From positions 63,451,130-63,515,129 of the forward strand of contig NC_090739.1 of assembly GCF_036898095.1 (NCBI RefSeq): a stretch of DNA of 64,000 nucleotides, given 5' to 3'. The translations under genes and the position numbers were made by a program. Source of the DNA: Palaemon carinicauda (Eukaryota > Arthropoda > Malacostraca > Decapoda > Palaemonidae). Below the pieces are notes generated by a model. That model was not told where the DNA came from. It did not search any database and worked only from the letters and a program-made list of their open reading frames with translations. Positions 56,601 to 58,837 of the stretch are shown here, one piece after another; positions within the stretch are counted from its first letter, which is position 1, and the number at the start of each line of letters is the position of its first letter.

Positions 56601-58837
56601 CACGCTCTTCGTCTCACTGCCTTCAGAGTATCGAAAGACTCTCGAGAACTAGAGGTTTTTCGAAGGAGGCAACCAGAGCGATTGTTAGAGCAAGGAGAAC
56701 ATCCACCCTTAGAGTCTACCAATCGAAGTGGGAAATCTTCCGAAACTGGTGCAAGTCAGTATCCGTATCCTCGACCAGTACCTCTGTAACTCAAATAGCT
56801 GACTTCCTCTTTTCTGAGGAAAGAGCGATCTCTTTCAGCTCCCACTATCAAGGGTTACAGAAGCATGTTGGCATCAGTCTTCCGTCACAGAGGCTTAGAT
56901 CTTTCCAACAATAAAGATCTACAGGACCTCCTTAAGTCTTTTGAGACCACGAAGGAGCGTCGTTTGGTTACACCTGGTTGGAATTTAGACGTGGTTCTAA
57001 GATTCCTTATGTTAGACAGGTTCGAACCACTTCAATCAGCCTCCCTGAAAGATCTCACCTTTAAGACTTTTCCCGATATGCTTAACCACAGCTAAAAGAG
57101 TCAGTGAGATTCATGCCTTCAGCAAGAACATCGGATTTTCATCCGAAACGGCTACATGTTCTACATCTTGGTTTTCTAGCCAAACACGAGCTGCCTTCTC
57201 GGCCTTGACCAATATCGTTCGATATTCCAAACTTATCGTATGGTTGGAAATGAACTAGAAAGAGTATTATGTCCTGTAAGAGCTCTTAAGTTCTATTTTA
57301 AAAACCTTTACGAGGCCCGTCTGAAGCTTTATGGTGTTCAGTTAAGAATTCATCTTTGCCTATGTCAGAGAATTCTTTATCCTATTATTTTCAGACTGTT
57401 AATACGAGAAGCTCATTCCCCTCTGAATGAGGAAGACCAAGCTTGGCTGAAGGTAAGGACACACGAAGTTAGAGCTGTCACAACTTCCGTGACCTTTAAA
57501 CAAAATAGATCTCTGCAAAATATATTCGACGCAACCTTTTGGAAAAGCTAATCAGTGTTCGCGTCTTTTATCTTTAGAATGTCCAGTCTCTTTACGAGAA
57601 CTGCTACACTCTGGGACCATTCGTAGCAACGAGTGCAGTAGTGGTGGGGGCTCCACCACTACAATTCCCTAATTCCAGAACCTTTTTAATCTTTCTCTTG
57701 AAATATTTTTGGGTTGTCCGGAAGGCTAAGAAGCCTTTCGCATCCTACTTGATTTGGCGGGTGGTCAAAATCATTTCTTGAGAAGCGCCTAGATTAGAGG
57801 TTTTGATGAGGACCTTTAGTATGGGTTGCAACCCTTCATACTTCAGCTCCTAGGAGTCGCTCAGCATCCTATGAGGATCGCGAGGCTCAGTAAGGAAGAC
57901 GTACTTAAAAAGGCAGAGTAATTGTTCAAGTCGTCTTCCTTACCAGGTACTTATTTATTTTATGCTTGTTATTTTGAATAACTGCTAAAATGAAATACGG
58001 GATACTTAGCTTCTAATGTTAACATGTATGCTGGTCTCCACCCACCACCCTGGGTGTGAATCAGCTACATGATCATCGGGTAAGATTAATATTGAAAAAT
58101 GTTATTTTCCTTAGTAAAATAAATTTTTGAATATACTTACCCGATGATCATGAATTTAAGGACCCTCCCTTCCTCCCCATAGAGAACCAGTGGACCGAGG
58201 AGAAAATTGAGTTCTTGTTGACAAGAAGTACTTGAGTACCTGCTCACAGATGGCGCTGTTGTGTACACCCCCACCTGTATAGCGATCGCTGGCGTATCCC
58301 GACCTTAGATTTCTGTCGGGCAACAGAGTTGACAGCTACATGATCATCGGGTAAGTATATTCAAAAATTTATTTTACTAAGGAAAATAACATTTTTTTAT
58401 TTATGATTTAAGTAGTTCAAATCAGACTGCAGAGGGTGACATTTCAAATCAGCTTATGTTTGTGGAGAGAAACAAAAACTTTAGAATTGCTTACTTTTTA
58501 TGCAAAAGGTTTGACTTTTTTTAAAGGGTTTTACTTTGAAATTAATTACCTAACAGACATCCTGTATAGCATATTCTATAGTTTATATACTAAAATAGAA
58601 AATTTCCGTTAGTTCATAGTACAAATCAAATTCCTTATCATCAGATACATATGATGACATTTTTATTTTTCTCCACAGAATATTCCGCAACAAATGAATG
58701 GATCGGATTGTGGTATGTTTGCTTGTAAATTTGCAGAATATCTATCCAGGGATGCCAAAATAACCTTTGATCAGCAGCACATGCCATACTTCAGAAGAAG
58801 AATGATATATGAGATTGTTACGGGTAAATTGTTGTAA
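7998..58837 (+). CDS. SENP1: SENP1/SENP2-like SUMO protease, multi-exon gene (span of the exons found)
   Basis: Family role: a C48 (Ulp1) cysteine protease that matures SUMO precursors and removes SUMO from conjugates, usually at the nucleus or nuclear pore. Seen here: twelve GT-AG exons (7998-8220, 8666-8848, 20144-20265, 20465-20605, 20775-20869, 21760-21877, 22341-22575, 22783-22905, 44629-44766, 45269-45406, 50001-50087, 58679-58837) totalling 1762 nt, about 586 residues. The last five form the protease domain: LNWLNDE, the GMHWC histidine, the YYDSM aspartate, the NGSDCGMF cysteine and a KLL C-terminus. The wording of the last exon ([22 protein letters not shown]) is nearer SENP1 than SENP2. 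Phases match except between exons 2 and 3, so an exon is missing there. The start codon and first exons were not found. All large introns are filled by retrotransposons, yet no coding exon is broken. Confidence 0.93.
8221..8665 (+). other. SENP intron, no other feature
   Basis: AT-rich intron sequence with several TACTGTA/TACAGTA words. No ORF or repeat was recognised. Confidence 0.7.
8666..8848 (+). CDS. SENP1: SENP exon b (N-terminal region)
   Basis: The acceptor is the pyrimidine tract ending in CACCTTCCAG and the donor is AAGAG/GTAAGA. The 183-nt exon reads [18 protein letters not shown], then [12 protein letters not shown] and ends EILYSR. It is basic and serine-rich, as expected for a disordered targeting region. 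Entry phase 1 matches exon a. Exit phase 1 does not match the phase-0 entry of the next exon found, at 20144. Confidence 0.72.
8849..9369 (+). other. SENP intron, unassigned
   Basis: Intron sequence with no repeat that I recognise. The phase mismatch across this intron predicts an exon somewhere between 8849 and 20143, but I could not place it here with confidence. Confidence 0.5.
9370..10840 (+). pseudogene. Old DIRS lineage B gag relic
   Basis: The relic opens at 9376 with [15 protein letters not shown], a cysteine-spaced motif. A3 has the same motif at 30904 ([14 protein letters not shown]). It continues with WEKFH and a Ser/Arg-rich stretch. Near 10660-10830 it reads like the gag C-terminus and the run-in to RT seen at 6060-6180. 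Many stops and indels show great age. It is interrupted at 10841 by a dispersed repeat and resumes at about 11516. Confidence 0.55.
10841..11515. repeat. Decapod dispersed repeat (SINE/MITE-like, no coding capacity)
   Basis: It begins with a short ATT-repeat tract, then GCTAAGCTACAACCCTATTT and GGAAAAGCAGGATGCCATAA, and carries CCAAGACAGCGGAAGACCAT and ACAATGGTTTGATTTTGGAG. I recognise this family from memory as common in decapod shrimp and crab sequence. A minus-strand open frame through it is a chance ORF. No RNA polymerase III boxes were confirmed. Confidence 0.6.
11516..11870 (+). pseudogene. Continuation of old DIRS relic (RT fragment)
   Basis: Just after the dispersed repeat, 11600-11650 reads [15 protein letters not shown], the decayed RT motif GGWRPVIDLSPLN. 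The rest is too diverged to assign. It ends before the (GA)n tract. Confidence 0.45.
11895..11986. repeat. (GA)n microsatellite
   Basis: About 90 bp of GA repeats with two interruptions, preceded by (TA)n. ORFs called across it are artefacts. Confidence 0.98.
12150..12480. repeat. Lineage C ITR, 3' end of element
   Basis: Inverse complement of 19290-19606. Shared blocks include CTGATGGAAGGTTCCTTTAG, GAATTAACCACAGGTTTCCA, CATGGCAATCTTCACCCC and GGATCCCCTCCCAGTACTAC. Confidence 0.93.
12577..12672. repeat. Lineage C internal complementary region (ICR)
   Basis: The left half (GGACGACATGGCCATATCAC and onward to TTTGCTCAAAATCCA) is complementary to the element terminus at 12127-12185. The right half (TTTTGGGCTCAGCCATGTCG) is complementary to the other terminus at 19576-19606. 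The region is itself nearly palindromic. In DIRS elements the ICR is thought to template circularisation of the replication intermediate. Confidence 0.88.
13391..14500 (-). pseudogene. Lineage C tyrosine recombinase and methyltransferase-like remains
   Basis: Minus-strand frame 13606-13391 reads [20 protein letters not shown], then [13 protein letters not shown]. It aligns with the DIRS recombinase HDxRKxAxS segment, with the catalytic Arg apparently changed to Lys. Upstream, near 14390-14320, are fragments like TADALSRQ (end of RNase H), and near 14130-14050 [17 protein letters not shown] (the methyltransferase-like domain's FPPF segment). Stops and frameshifts separate all pieces. The middle of the recombinase is unrecognisable. 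Confidence 0.55.
14603..15562 (-). pseudogene. Lineage C reverse transcriptase and start of RNase H
   Basis: The minus frame 15562-15050 has [40 protein letters not shown] and the active site VVAYLDDW with both aspartates. After a stop the thumb region continues in frame 14995-14603 ([20 protein letters not shown]), then [16 protein letters not shown], where the RNase H motif TDAS...GWG has Glu in place of the first Asp. The upstream 15671-15447 frame ([16 protein letters not shown]) overlaps and shows a further frameshift. It is the least decayed RT in the window with an intact YLDD besides copy A3. Confidence 0.82.
16187..17334 (-). pseudogene. Lineage C gag-like ORF1
   Basis: Three minus-strand pieces follow one another: 17334-17098, 17101-16784 with a predicted coiled coil ([20 protein letters not shown]) followed by basic residues, and 16692-16187 ([19 protein letters not shown], then [17 protein letters not shown]). 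The coiled coil suggests self-assembly, as in other gag-like proteins. I see no similarity to the A or B gag cores. It is assigned to gag by position before RT. Frameshifts lie between the pieces. Confidence 0.5.
17483..17885. repeat. Direct tandem duplication, about 200-bp unit, in the lineage C 5' region
   Basis: Two diverged units (about 17488-17685 and 17686-17885) share GGGTCCCAG-ACCTCAG, TCCAGATACGATGC, GAGACCTG-ACATC, GTGGTTGCAGAA and CTCCTCCTGTAAGG. The second ends beside a short (CATA)n tract. Confidence 0.8.
18050..19118 (-). pseudogene. Non-LTR (LINE) reverse transcriptase, nested in element C
   Basis: The minus strand from 19118 reads [20 protein letters not shown], then (after a stop at 18918) [20 protein letters not shown] and [14 protein letters not shown], the metal-binding FADD active site. 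From 18567 it has [40 protein letters not shown] and [12 protein letters not shown]. This order, KAYDRVD then GLRQGC then FADD then YLGS, is that of non-LTR RTs; I cannot fix the clade. The 5' endonuclease part is missing, and stops/frameshifts at 18918 and about 18600-18700 make it a pseudogene. Confidence 0.88.
19290..19606. repeat. Lineage C ITR, 5' end of element
   Basis: Inverse complement of 12150-12480. It ends at CATGGCTGAGCCCAAAAA. Confidence 0.93.
19607..20143 (+). other. SENP intron, AT-rich
   Basis: No repeat was identified apart from a poly-A run at 19802-19814. A possible small exon 20027-20072 (after ATGCAG, before GTAAGT) is open but has the wrong exit phase for exon c, so it was not called. 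Confidence 0.5.
20144..20265 (+). CDS. SENP1: SENP exon c
   Basis: The acceptor is TTTTTCCTCAG and the donor is AATAG/GTATTT. It has 122 nt, entry phase 0 and exit phase 2. The product begins [20 protein letters not shown] and ends SVISLSSN. The glutamine-rich start resembles a short helix. The following codon is completed across the intron (AG + C, Ser). Confidence 0.82.
20465..20605 (+). CDS. SENP1: SENP exon d
   Basis: The exon lies between acceptor ATGATTTAG and donor CAAAG/GTATTT. Its 141 nt keep exit phase 2. It contains [11 protein letters not shown], an amphipathic charged helix of the kind found upstream of the protease domain in SENP1/2, followed by [18 protein letters not shown] with two Ser-Pro/Thr-Pro sites. 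The intron before it is only 199 bp, small beside the retrotransposon-filled introns of this gene. Confidence 0.85.
20775..20869 (+). CDS. SENP1: SENP exon e
   Basis: The acceptor is CATTTCTCAG and the donor is GCAAAG/GTAAGA. It has 95 nt, entry phase 2 and exit phase 1. It reads [20 protein letters not shown] and ends DSQNGK. The leftover G joins AT of the next exon to make Asp. Confidence 0.83.
20870..21759 (+). other. SENP intron e-f
   Basis: AT-rich intron. Small ORFs at 20960-21178 and 21434-21625 have no recognisable content. No repeat was identified. Confidence 0.7.
21760..21877 (+). CDS. SENP1: SENP exon f
   Basis: The acceptor is TTTCCTTCAG and the donor is GATTT/GTAAGT. It has 118 nt, entry phase 1 and exit phase 2. 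It reads [20 protein letters not shown] and ends [11 protein letters not shown]. The acidic-flanked hydrophobic core CTIVAED resembles a SUMO-interacting motif, and RQRR could be part of a basic nuclear signal. Both are motif-level inferences. A (TC)n microsatellite begins 24 bp after the donor. Confidence 0.85.
21902..22000. repeat. (TC)n then poly-T tract
   Basis: About 84 bp of TC repeats followed by about 16 T, 24 bp inside the intron after exon f. Confidence 0.98.
22341..22575 (+). CDS. SENP1: SENP exon g (coiled/acidic linker leading into the protease domain)
   Basis: The acceptor is TCTGTATAG and the donor is GGTC/GTAAGT. It has 235 nt, entry phase 2 and exit phase 0. It encodes a charged helix ([20 protein letters not shown]), then [12 protein letters not shown], then a run of glutamates and [10 protein letters not shown]. 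The acidic stretch followed by LPELT-EM is the usual lead-in to the SENP1/2 catalytic domain, which fixes the gene's identity and frame. Confidence 0.92.
22783..22905 (+). CDS. SENP1: SENP exon h (start of the C48 protease domain)
   Basis: This is a phase 0-0 exon of 41 codons between TTTCTCTAG and GAG/GTAATA. It begins [13 protein letters not shown], carries the family's beta-strand [13 protein letters not shown], and ends GLNWLNDE. The NWLND tryptophan lies at the substrate diglycine tunnel in characterised SENPs. The intron that follows is 21.7 kb and holds two large DIRS insertions. Confidence 0.95.
23101..23250. repeat. A2 left ITR
   Basis: Inverse complement of 29331-29481, e.g. CACCCGCAACCTTCACGGCG versus CGCCGTGAAGGTTGCGGGTG. 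Confidence 0.95.
23459..26330 (+). pseudogene. A2 gag-like ORF1 and leader
   Basis: An ATG at 23459 starts [12 protein letters not shown] and stops, matching MADSIRKC of A3 (30841) and [10 protein letters not shown] of A4 (52186). About 1.1 kb without coding sense follows, with imperfect tandem repeats at 24140-24340 (TATTCTCGTCCCAAGTCTCT units). Coding sense resumes at 24578 ([20 protein letters not shown]), aligned with A4 at 53240. A duplicated repeat-rich stretch occupies 24958-25500. The gag tail IRDGSND appears at 26235. There is no enzymatic motif. It is broken by stops and by a truncation before RT. Confidence 0.55.
26221..26326. repeat. Perfect-phase 53-bp tandem duplication in A2
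   Basis: Units 26221-26273 and 26274-26326 differ at only two positions. 53 is not a multiple of three, so the second unit shifts the frame of the gag tail. Confidence 0.95.
26344..26900 (+). pseudogene. A2 reverse transcriptase (truncated at the N-terminus)
   Basis: The frame from 26355 reads [40 protein letters not shown] and [17 protein letters not shown]. The active site, in another frame near 26635, reads [13 protein letters not shown], a YFDD variant of YLDD. The segment upstream ([13 protein letters not shown] in A3) is missing: gag text jumps directly into RT near 26340, an internal deletion of about 0.6-0.7 kb relative to A3. Confidence 0.82.
27100..27790 (+). pseudogene. A2 RNase H end and DAM-methyltransferase-like domain
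   Basis: The frame 26966-28207 carries [20 protein letters not shown] (end of RNase H), then [60 protein letters not shown] and [14 protein letters not shown]. In DIRS elements this position holds a phage-type adenine-methyltransferase-like domain. The FPPF and APLWP blocks are its usual landmarks. The stretch is uninterrupted for over 400 codons into the recombinase, the longest open frame in the window. Confidence 0.8.
27791..28797 (+). pseudogene. A2 tyrosine recombinase
   Basis: It begins [20 protein letters not shown], then [20 protein letters not shown]. The catalytic residues are all readable: Arg in SAKRVSEIH (about 28209), His and Arg in [10 protein letters not shown] (about 28590), and Tyr in [12 protein letters not shown] (about 28690). 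Two frameshifts at T-runs (about 28185 and about 28295) split it over three frames. It ends [15 protein letters not shown], as do its relatives. Function in the element: recombination of the circular DNA intermediate into the target. Confidence 0.85.
29187..29282. repeat. A2 internal complementary region
   Basis: AGCTATTATATATTTCACCG with GCTAAGCTTAATATTTAAAA pairs with the left terminus, and ATGATATTTTGATTATAAAA with TACTTACCCGGTGAATATAT pairs with the right terminus. This junction-complement is the defining mark of DIRS elements. Confidence 0.93.
29331..29481. repeat. A2 right ITR
   Basis: Pairs with 23101-23250. It lies beyond the ICR, followed by the 30-bp right terminus. Confidence 0.95.
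29516..30092 (+). other. SENP intron between A2 and B5
   Basis: AT-rich host intron with no recognised feature. Confidence 0.6.
30487..30630. repeat. A3 left ITR
   Basis: Inverse complement of 37291-37436 (e.g. GGTGGTCATACATGAGCGCC versus GGCGCTCATGTATGACCACC). Confidence 0.95.
30841..33176 (+). pseudogene. A3 gag-like ORF1
   Basis: It starts [20 protein letters not shown], then [14 protein letters not shown] with RCVEC: four or more regularly spaced cysteines (CxxC...C...CxxC), which suggest a zinc-binding knuckle. In-frame stops follow at 30991 and 31201. 31455-31660 hold two 33-residue repeats ([20 protein letters not shown]). 31920-32330 hold longer Asp/His/Arg-rich repeats. The long open part 32190-33176 ends with the gag core [40 protein letters not shown] and [12 protein letters not shown]. 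No catalytic domain. Confidence 0.65.
31455..31652. repeat. In-frame 99-bp tandem repeat (two units) in A3 gag
   Basis: The units start at 31455 and 31554. 99 bp equals 33 codons, so the duplication keeps frame. The second unit differs mainly by YPTT to HPTT and RLVHG to RSVHS. Confidence 0.93.
33449..34349 (+). pseudogene. A3 reverse transcriptase (YLDD intact, one frameshift)
   Basis: The first frame (33449-33890) gives [40 protein letters not shown] and VSPLNKFV. The second (33870-34349) gives [51 protein letters not shown] and [15 protein letters not shown]. All the fingers-palm blocks and the YLDD active site are present. One shift near 33895 splits them. This is the best preserved RT in the window. 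Confidence 0.9.
34595..34975 (+). pseudogene. A3 RNase H
   Basis: [20 protein letters not shown] carries the first catalytic Asp. After a shift, [16 protein letters not shown] supplies the Glu block and [20 protein letters not shown] the second Asp. It ends [17 protein letters not shown]. All the acidic residues typical of the family are visible, split over two frames. Confidence 0.85.
34976..35545 (+). pseudogene. A3 methyltransferase-like domain
   Basis: It reads [38 protein letters not shown] and [20 protein letters not shown], then a stop at 35213. From 35230 [20 protein letters not shown] continues the domain (APxWP block altered to VPFWP). It precedes the recombinase as in A2. Confidence 0.78.
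35546..36457 (+). pseudogene. A3 tyrosine recombinase, catalytic residues replaced
   Basis: It begins [20 protein letters not shown] and [14 protein letters not shown], and shifts frame near 35735. The catalytic positions differ from A2: SAKRVSE is ATAKKVGE (Arg to Lys), [10 protein letters not shown] is [10 protein letters not shown] (His to Leu, Arg to Lys) and FASYYLKDV is FADCHLKDV (Tyr to His). A stop lies at 36301. It keeps the family C-terminus ([15 protein letters not shown]). It could not act as a recombinase even with frames repaired. Confidence 0.85.
36740..37175 (+). mobile_element. X-type DIRS right-end fragment inside A3
   Basis: 37036-37170 (GAGTAGGGTAAACTACACAA, AGATACTCCTAAGAAAGTAG and GGTAAGTACTTTTAGG) is about 85-90% like 7105-7215, the X-type end, by eye. 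The start is uncertain, because 36740-37030 matches the X end only loosely. It displaces half of the A3 ICR. Confidence 0.55.
37179..37234. repeat. A3 ICR (right-terminus half only)
   Basis: TATTTTTATTATAAAATTAA and TACTTACCTGGTAG are complementary to 37425-37473. The half expected to match the left end (30467-30490) is not present. Confidence 0.8.
37291..37436. repeat. A3 right ITR
   Basis: Pairs with 30487-30630. Confidence 0.95.
37787..40310 (+). pseudogene. B5 gag-like ORF1
   Basis: It opens near 37787 with [19 protein letters not shown], a cysteine cluster comparable to the DPHSxCxxC motif of other gags but altered. Bases 38720-39430 are short GC-rich repeats (units like CTCCTGCGCGCCAGCACT) coding Ser-Pro-Ala-Arg-Gln-His strings in three frames. 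39440-39700 read [16 protein letters not shown] and a Pro/Ser-rich tail. 39706-40310 are degenerate CTGATCACTAGCTCATCGAC repeats. There is no enzymatic domain. It is decayed beyond use. Confidence 0.5.
39706..40310. repeat. Degenerate short-unit repeats in B5
   Basis: An exact 36-bp tandem pair (39706-39741 and 39742-39777, ending AGCTCATCGACCG) is followed by about 500 bp of variants of GATCGCCA / GCTGATCACTAGCTC. It looks like expansion of the gag Ser/Arg-coding repeats after loss of coding constraint. Confidence 0.75.
40520..41180 (+). pseudogene. B5 reverse transcriptase remains
   Basis: 40590-40800 read [20 protein letters not shown], then [20 protein letters not shown], the DIRS RT motif [17 protein letters not shown] with damage. 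A stop follows. [13 protein letters not shown] text near 40880 replaces the YLDD active-site area. It is non-functional. Confidence 0.7.
41180..42060 (+). pseudogene. B5 RNase H end and methyltransferase-like remains
   Basis: 41689 onward reads [20 protein letters not shown], the RNase H end NVLADxLSR followed by the template W-L region. Then comes [20 protein letters not shown], matching GxPxIDLFATxxNxRLP of the methyltransferase-like domain. Stops lie on both sides. Confidence 0.6.
42060..43090 (+). pseudogene. B5 tyrosine recombinase remains
   Basis: At 42898 the frame reads [16 protein letters not shown], corresponding to HDVRGIATSLA with the catalytic Arg changed to Ser. Later text near 43010-43075 ([20 protein letters not shown]) matches the Tyr-containing C-terminal block but has Leu-Leu-Gln-Asp where FYL-D would be. 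Many stops. It is assigned by these blocks and by position. Confidence 0.55.
43205..43913 (+). repeat. B5 right end: ICR and right ITR
   Basis: ICR 43565-43665: GTTTGTATTCCAGTTACGGA pairs with the left terminus at 30093-30115, and CAAATGACAAATTCATAGAT pairs with 43880-43913. ITR blocks at 43810-43850 match 30120-30165 in inverse. A poly-C tract lies at 43746-43770. Confidence 0.85.
43914..44628 (+). other. SENP intron before exon i
   Basis: AT-rich host intron with a T-run at 44468-44491. No gene or repeat was recognised. Confidence 0.6.
44629..44766 (+). CDS. SENP1: SENP exon i (protease domain)
   Basis: This is a phase 0-0 exon of 46 codons, entered by CTTTTTTCAG and left by AAGAAG/GTAAGC. 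It starts [13 protein letters not shown], directly continuing NWLNDE of exon h into the conserved NWLNDE-INFYM helix. It then has [12 protein letters not shown] and ends VRRWTKK. Length and wording match the family closely without gaps. Confidence 0.95.
45269..45406 (+). CDS. SENP1: SENP exon j (catalytic His and Asp)
   Basis: This is a phase 0-0 exon of 46 codons. It reads [20 protein letters not shown] with the catalytic histidine in MHW, then [17 protein letters not shown] with the catalytic aspartate in YYDSM, and ends DNNRCLE before GTAAGA. Both residues of the C48 triad that belong in this segment are present. Confidence 0.95.
45407..47009 (+). other. SENP intron j-k, first part
   Basis: No ORF of interest. 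AT-rich. A segment at 46690-46800 (ACAAACCTTTTGTCCTTCAA) faintly resembles DIRS terminal sequence but is too diverged to call. Confidence 0.5.
47010..49390 (+). mobile_element. Old DIRS lineage B relic (B6)
   Basis: 47028-47080 (GGTTGGACCAATAATAAACC and CTCTATTTATGCTTTTAGGGG) resembles the B5 left end. 48080-48180 read [19 protein letters not shown] and [10 protein letters not shown], a gag core. 48960-49390 hold an [37 protein letters not shown] and [20 protein letters not shown], with the YLDD region decayed. 47219-47300 (CAGTCAGCTGTCAATATTCG) may be an unrelated DNA-transposon end inserted in it. Stops are frequent. Confidence 0.6.
49391..50000 (+). other. SENP intron j-k, last part
   Basis: AT-rich host intron before exon k. 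No feature was recognised. Confidence 0.6.
50001..50087 (+). CDS. SENP1: SENP exon k (protease domain)
   Basis: This is a phase 0-0 exon of 29 codons, [20 protein letters not shown] and on to TLENVK, after TCTTCCTTAG and before GTTAGA. It matches the YL.-E..DKK helix of SENP1/2. It sits alone between two introns of 4.6 and 8.6 kb, the second carrying DIRS copy A4. Confidence 0.93.
50546..50656. repeat. (CA)n(CT)n compound microsatellite
   Basis: About 24 bp of CA followed by about 81 bp of CT and a short T run. It abuts the 3' end of a LINE fragment. Confidence 0.98.
50655..51250 (-). pseudogene. CR1/L2-type LINE, 3' end of the reverse transcriptase ORF
   Basis: The minus strand from 51138 reads [40 protein letters not shown] and [19 protein letters not shown]. 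After a shift it reads [20 protein letters not shown] and [13 protein letters not shown], then a stop. [22 protein letters not shown] and LP-IR---S---FK-LK--LF form the conserved tail of CR1/L2-like RT proteins. Only this tail is present, as expected for 5'-truncated insertion. The microsatellite lies at its 3' end. Confidence 0.85.
51251..51815 (+). other. SENP intron k-l before A4
   Basis: AT-rich sequence with no recognised repeat. The ORF at 51535-51843 has no family features and runs into the A4 terminus. Confidence 0.5.
51836..51984. repeat. A4 left ITR
   Basis: Inverse complement of 58206-58354 (e.g. CAGCGATCGCTATACAGGTG versus CACCTGTATAGCGATCGCTG). Confidence 0.95.
52148..52283. repeat. 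68-bp tandem duplication covering the A4 gag start
   Basis: The units begin at 52148 and 52216, each with GTGACGAAGAGAGTATGGAC and a start ATG reading M(A/T)DPSLRRKC. The first copy stops after KCW, the second after KCV. A2 has a single unit. Confidence 0.93.
52186..55615 (+). pseudogene. A4 gag-like ORF1 (interrupted)
   Basis: It starts [10 protein letters not shown] at 52186 and again at 52254. About 1 kb without coding sense follows, corresponding to the same interval in A2. Coding sense resumes at 53215-53660 ([40 protein letters not shown]), where a MITE interrupts it. It continues at 53930-54450 as a Pro/His/Val-rich repeat region and at 55240-55600 with an acidic piece near [20 protein letters not shown]. 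No zinc knuckle was found, unlike A3. It is broken many times. Confidence 0.55.
53606..53802. mobile_element. 197-bp hAT-type MITE with 8-bp target duplication
   Basis: The termini CAGGGTTGCCAG and CTGGCAACCCTG are a perfect 12-bp inverted repeat. The flanks TGCACACC (53598-53605) and TGCACACC (53803-53810) are an exact 8-bp duplication. An 8-bp duplication and CAGGG ends are typical of hAT transposons. The inside is AT-rich with AAAAGGCCAA repeats and has no ORF, so it is non-autonomous. Confidence 0.93.
55616..56210 (+). pseudogene. A4 post-RT connector and RNase H remains
   Basis: 55620-55720 read [20 protein letters not shown] and [12 protein letters not shown], the connector after RT in A3 (34390). 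55845-55960 read [20 protein letters not shown], the RNase H Asp motif. 56150-56200 read [18 protein letters not shown], the domain end with ADxLSR changed to AVCLSR. Stops lie between them. Confidence 0.75.
56211..57665 (+). pseudogene. A4 methyltransferase-like domain and tyrosine recombinase remains
   Basis: [20 protein letters not shown] (56250-56310) and LDLYAFPPF mark the methyltransferase-like part. [20 protein letters not shown] (56850-56920) and [20 protein letters not shown] start the recombinase. [18 protein letters not shown] (57460-57515) keeps the catalytic His and Arg. The Tyr block is split by a shift near 57550. It ends with the family motif [11 protein letters not shown]. 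Confidence 0.78.
58061..58152. repeat. A4 internal complementary region
   Basis: CAGCTACATGATCATCGGGT with AAGATTAATATTGAAAAA pairs with 51816-51855. TGTTATTTTCCTTAGTAAAA and TACTTACCCGATGATCATG pair with 58338-58396. Confidence 0.93.
58206..58354. repeat. A4 right ITR
   Basis: Pairs with 51836-51984. Confidence 0.95.
58679..58837 (+). CDS. SENP1: SENP terminal exon l (catalytic Cys, stop)
   Basis: The acceptor is TTCTCCACAG. It encodes 52 residues plus [23 protein letters not shown], then [15 protein letters not shown] and ends GKLL. The NGSDCG cysteine is the nucleophile and the preceding Gln (IPQQ) supplies the oxyanion-hole residue. The KLL end matches the family C-terminus exactly, so the reading frame is complete at this side. 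Confidence 0.96.
   Translation, partial: NIPQQMNGSDCGMFACKFAEYLSRDAKITFDQQHMPYFRRRMIYEIVTGKLL

Larger units (their letters stand above)
51816..58396 (+). mobile_element. DIRS copy A4 (6.6 kb), internally deleted
   Basis: The ITRs are 51836-51984 and 58206-58354 (about 149 bp). The complete ICR is 58061-58152. Gag runs 52186-55610, then directly the post-RT connector, RNase H, methyltransferase-like and recombinase remains. The RT catalytic core is absent. A hAT MITE sits in gag. It lies in the last SENP intron and ends 282 bp before the terminal exon. No target-site duplication was seen. Confidence 0.9.
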
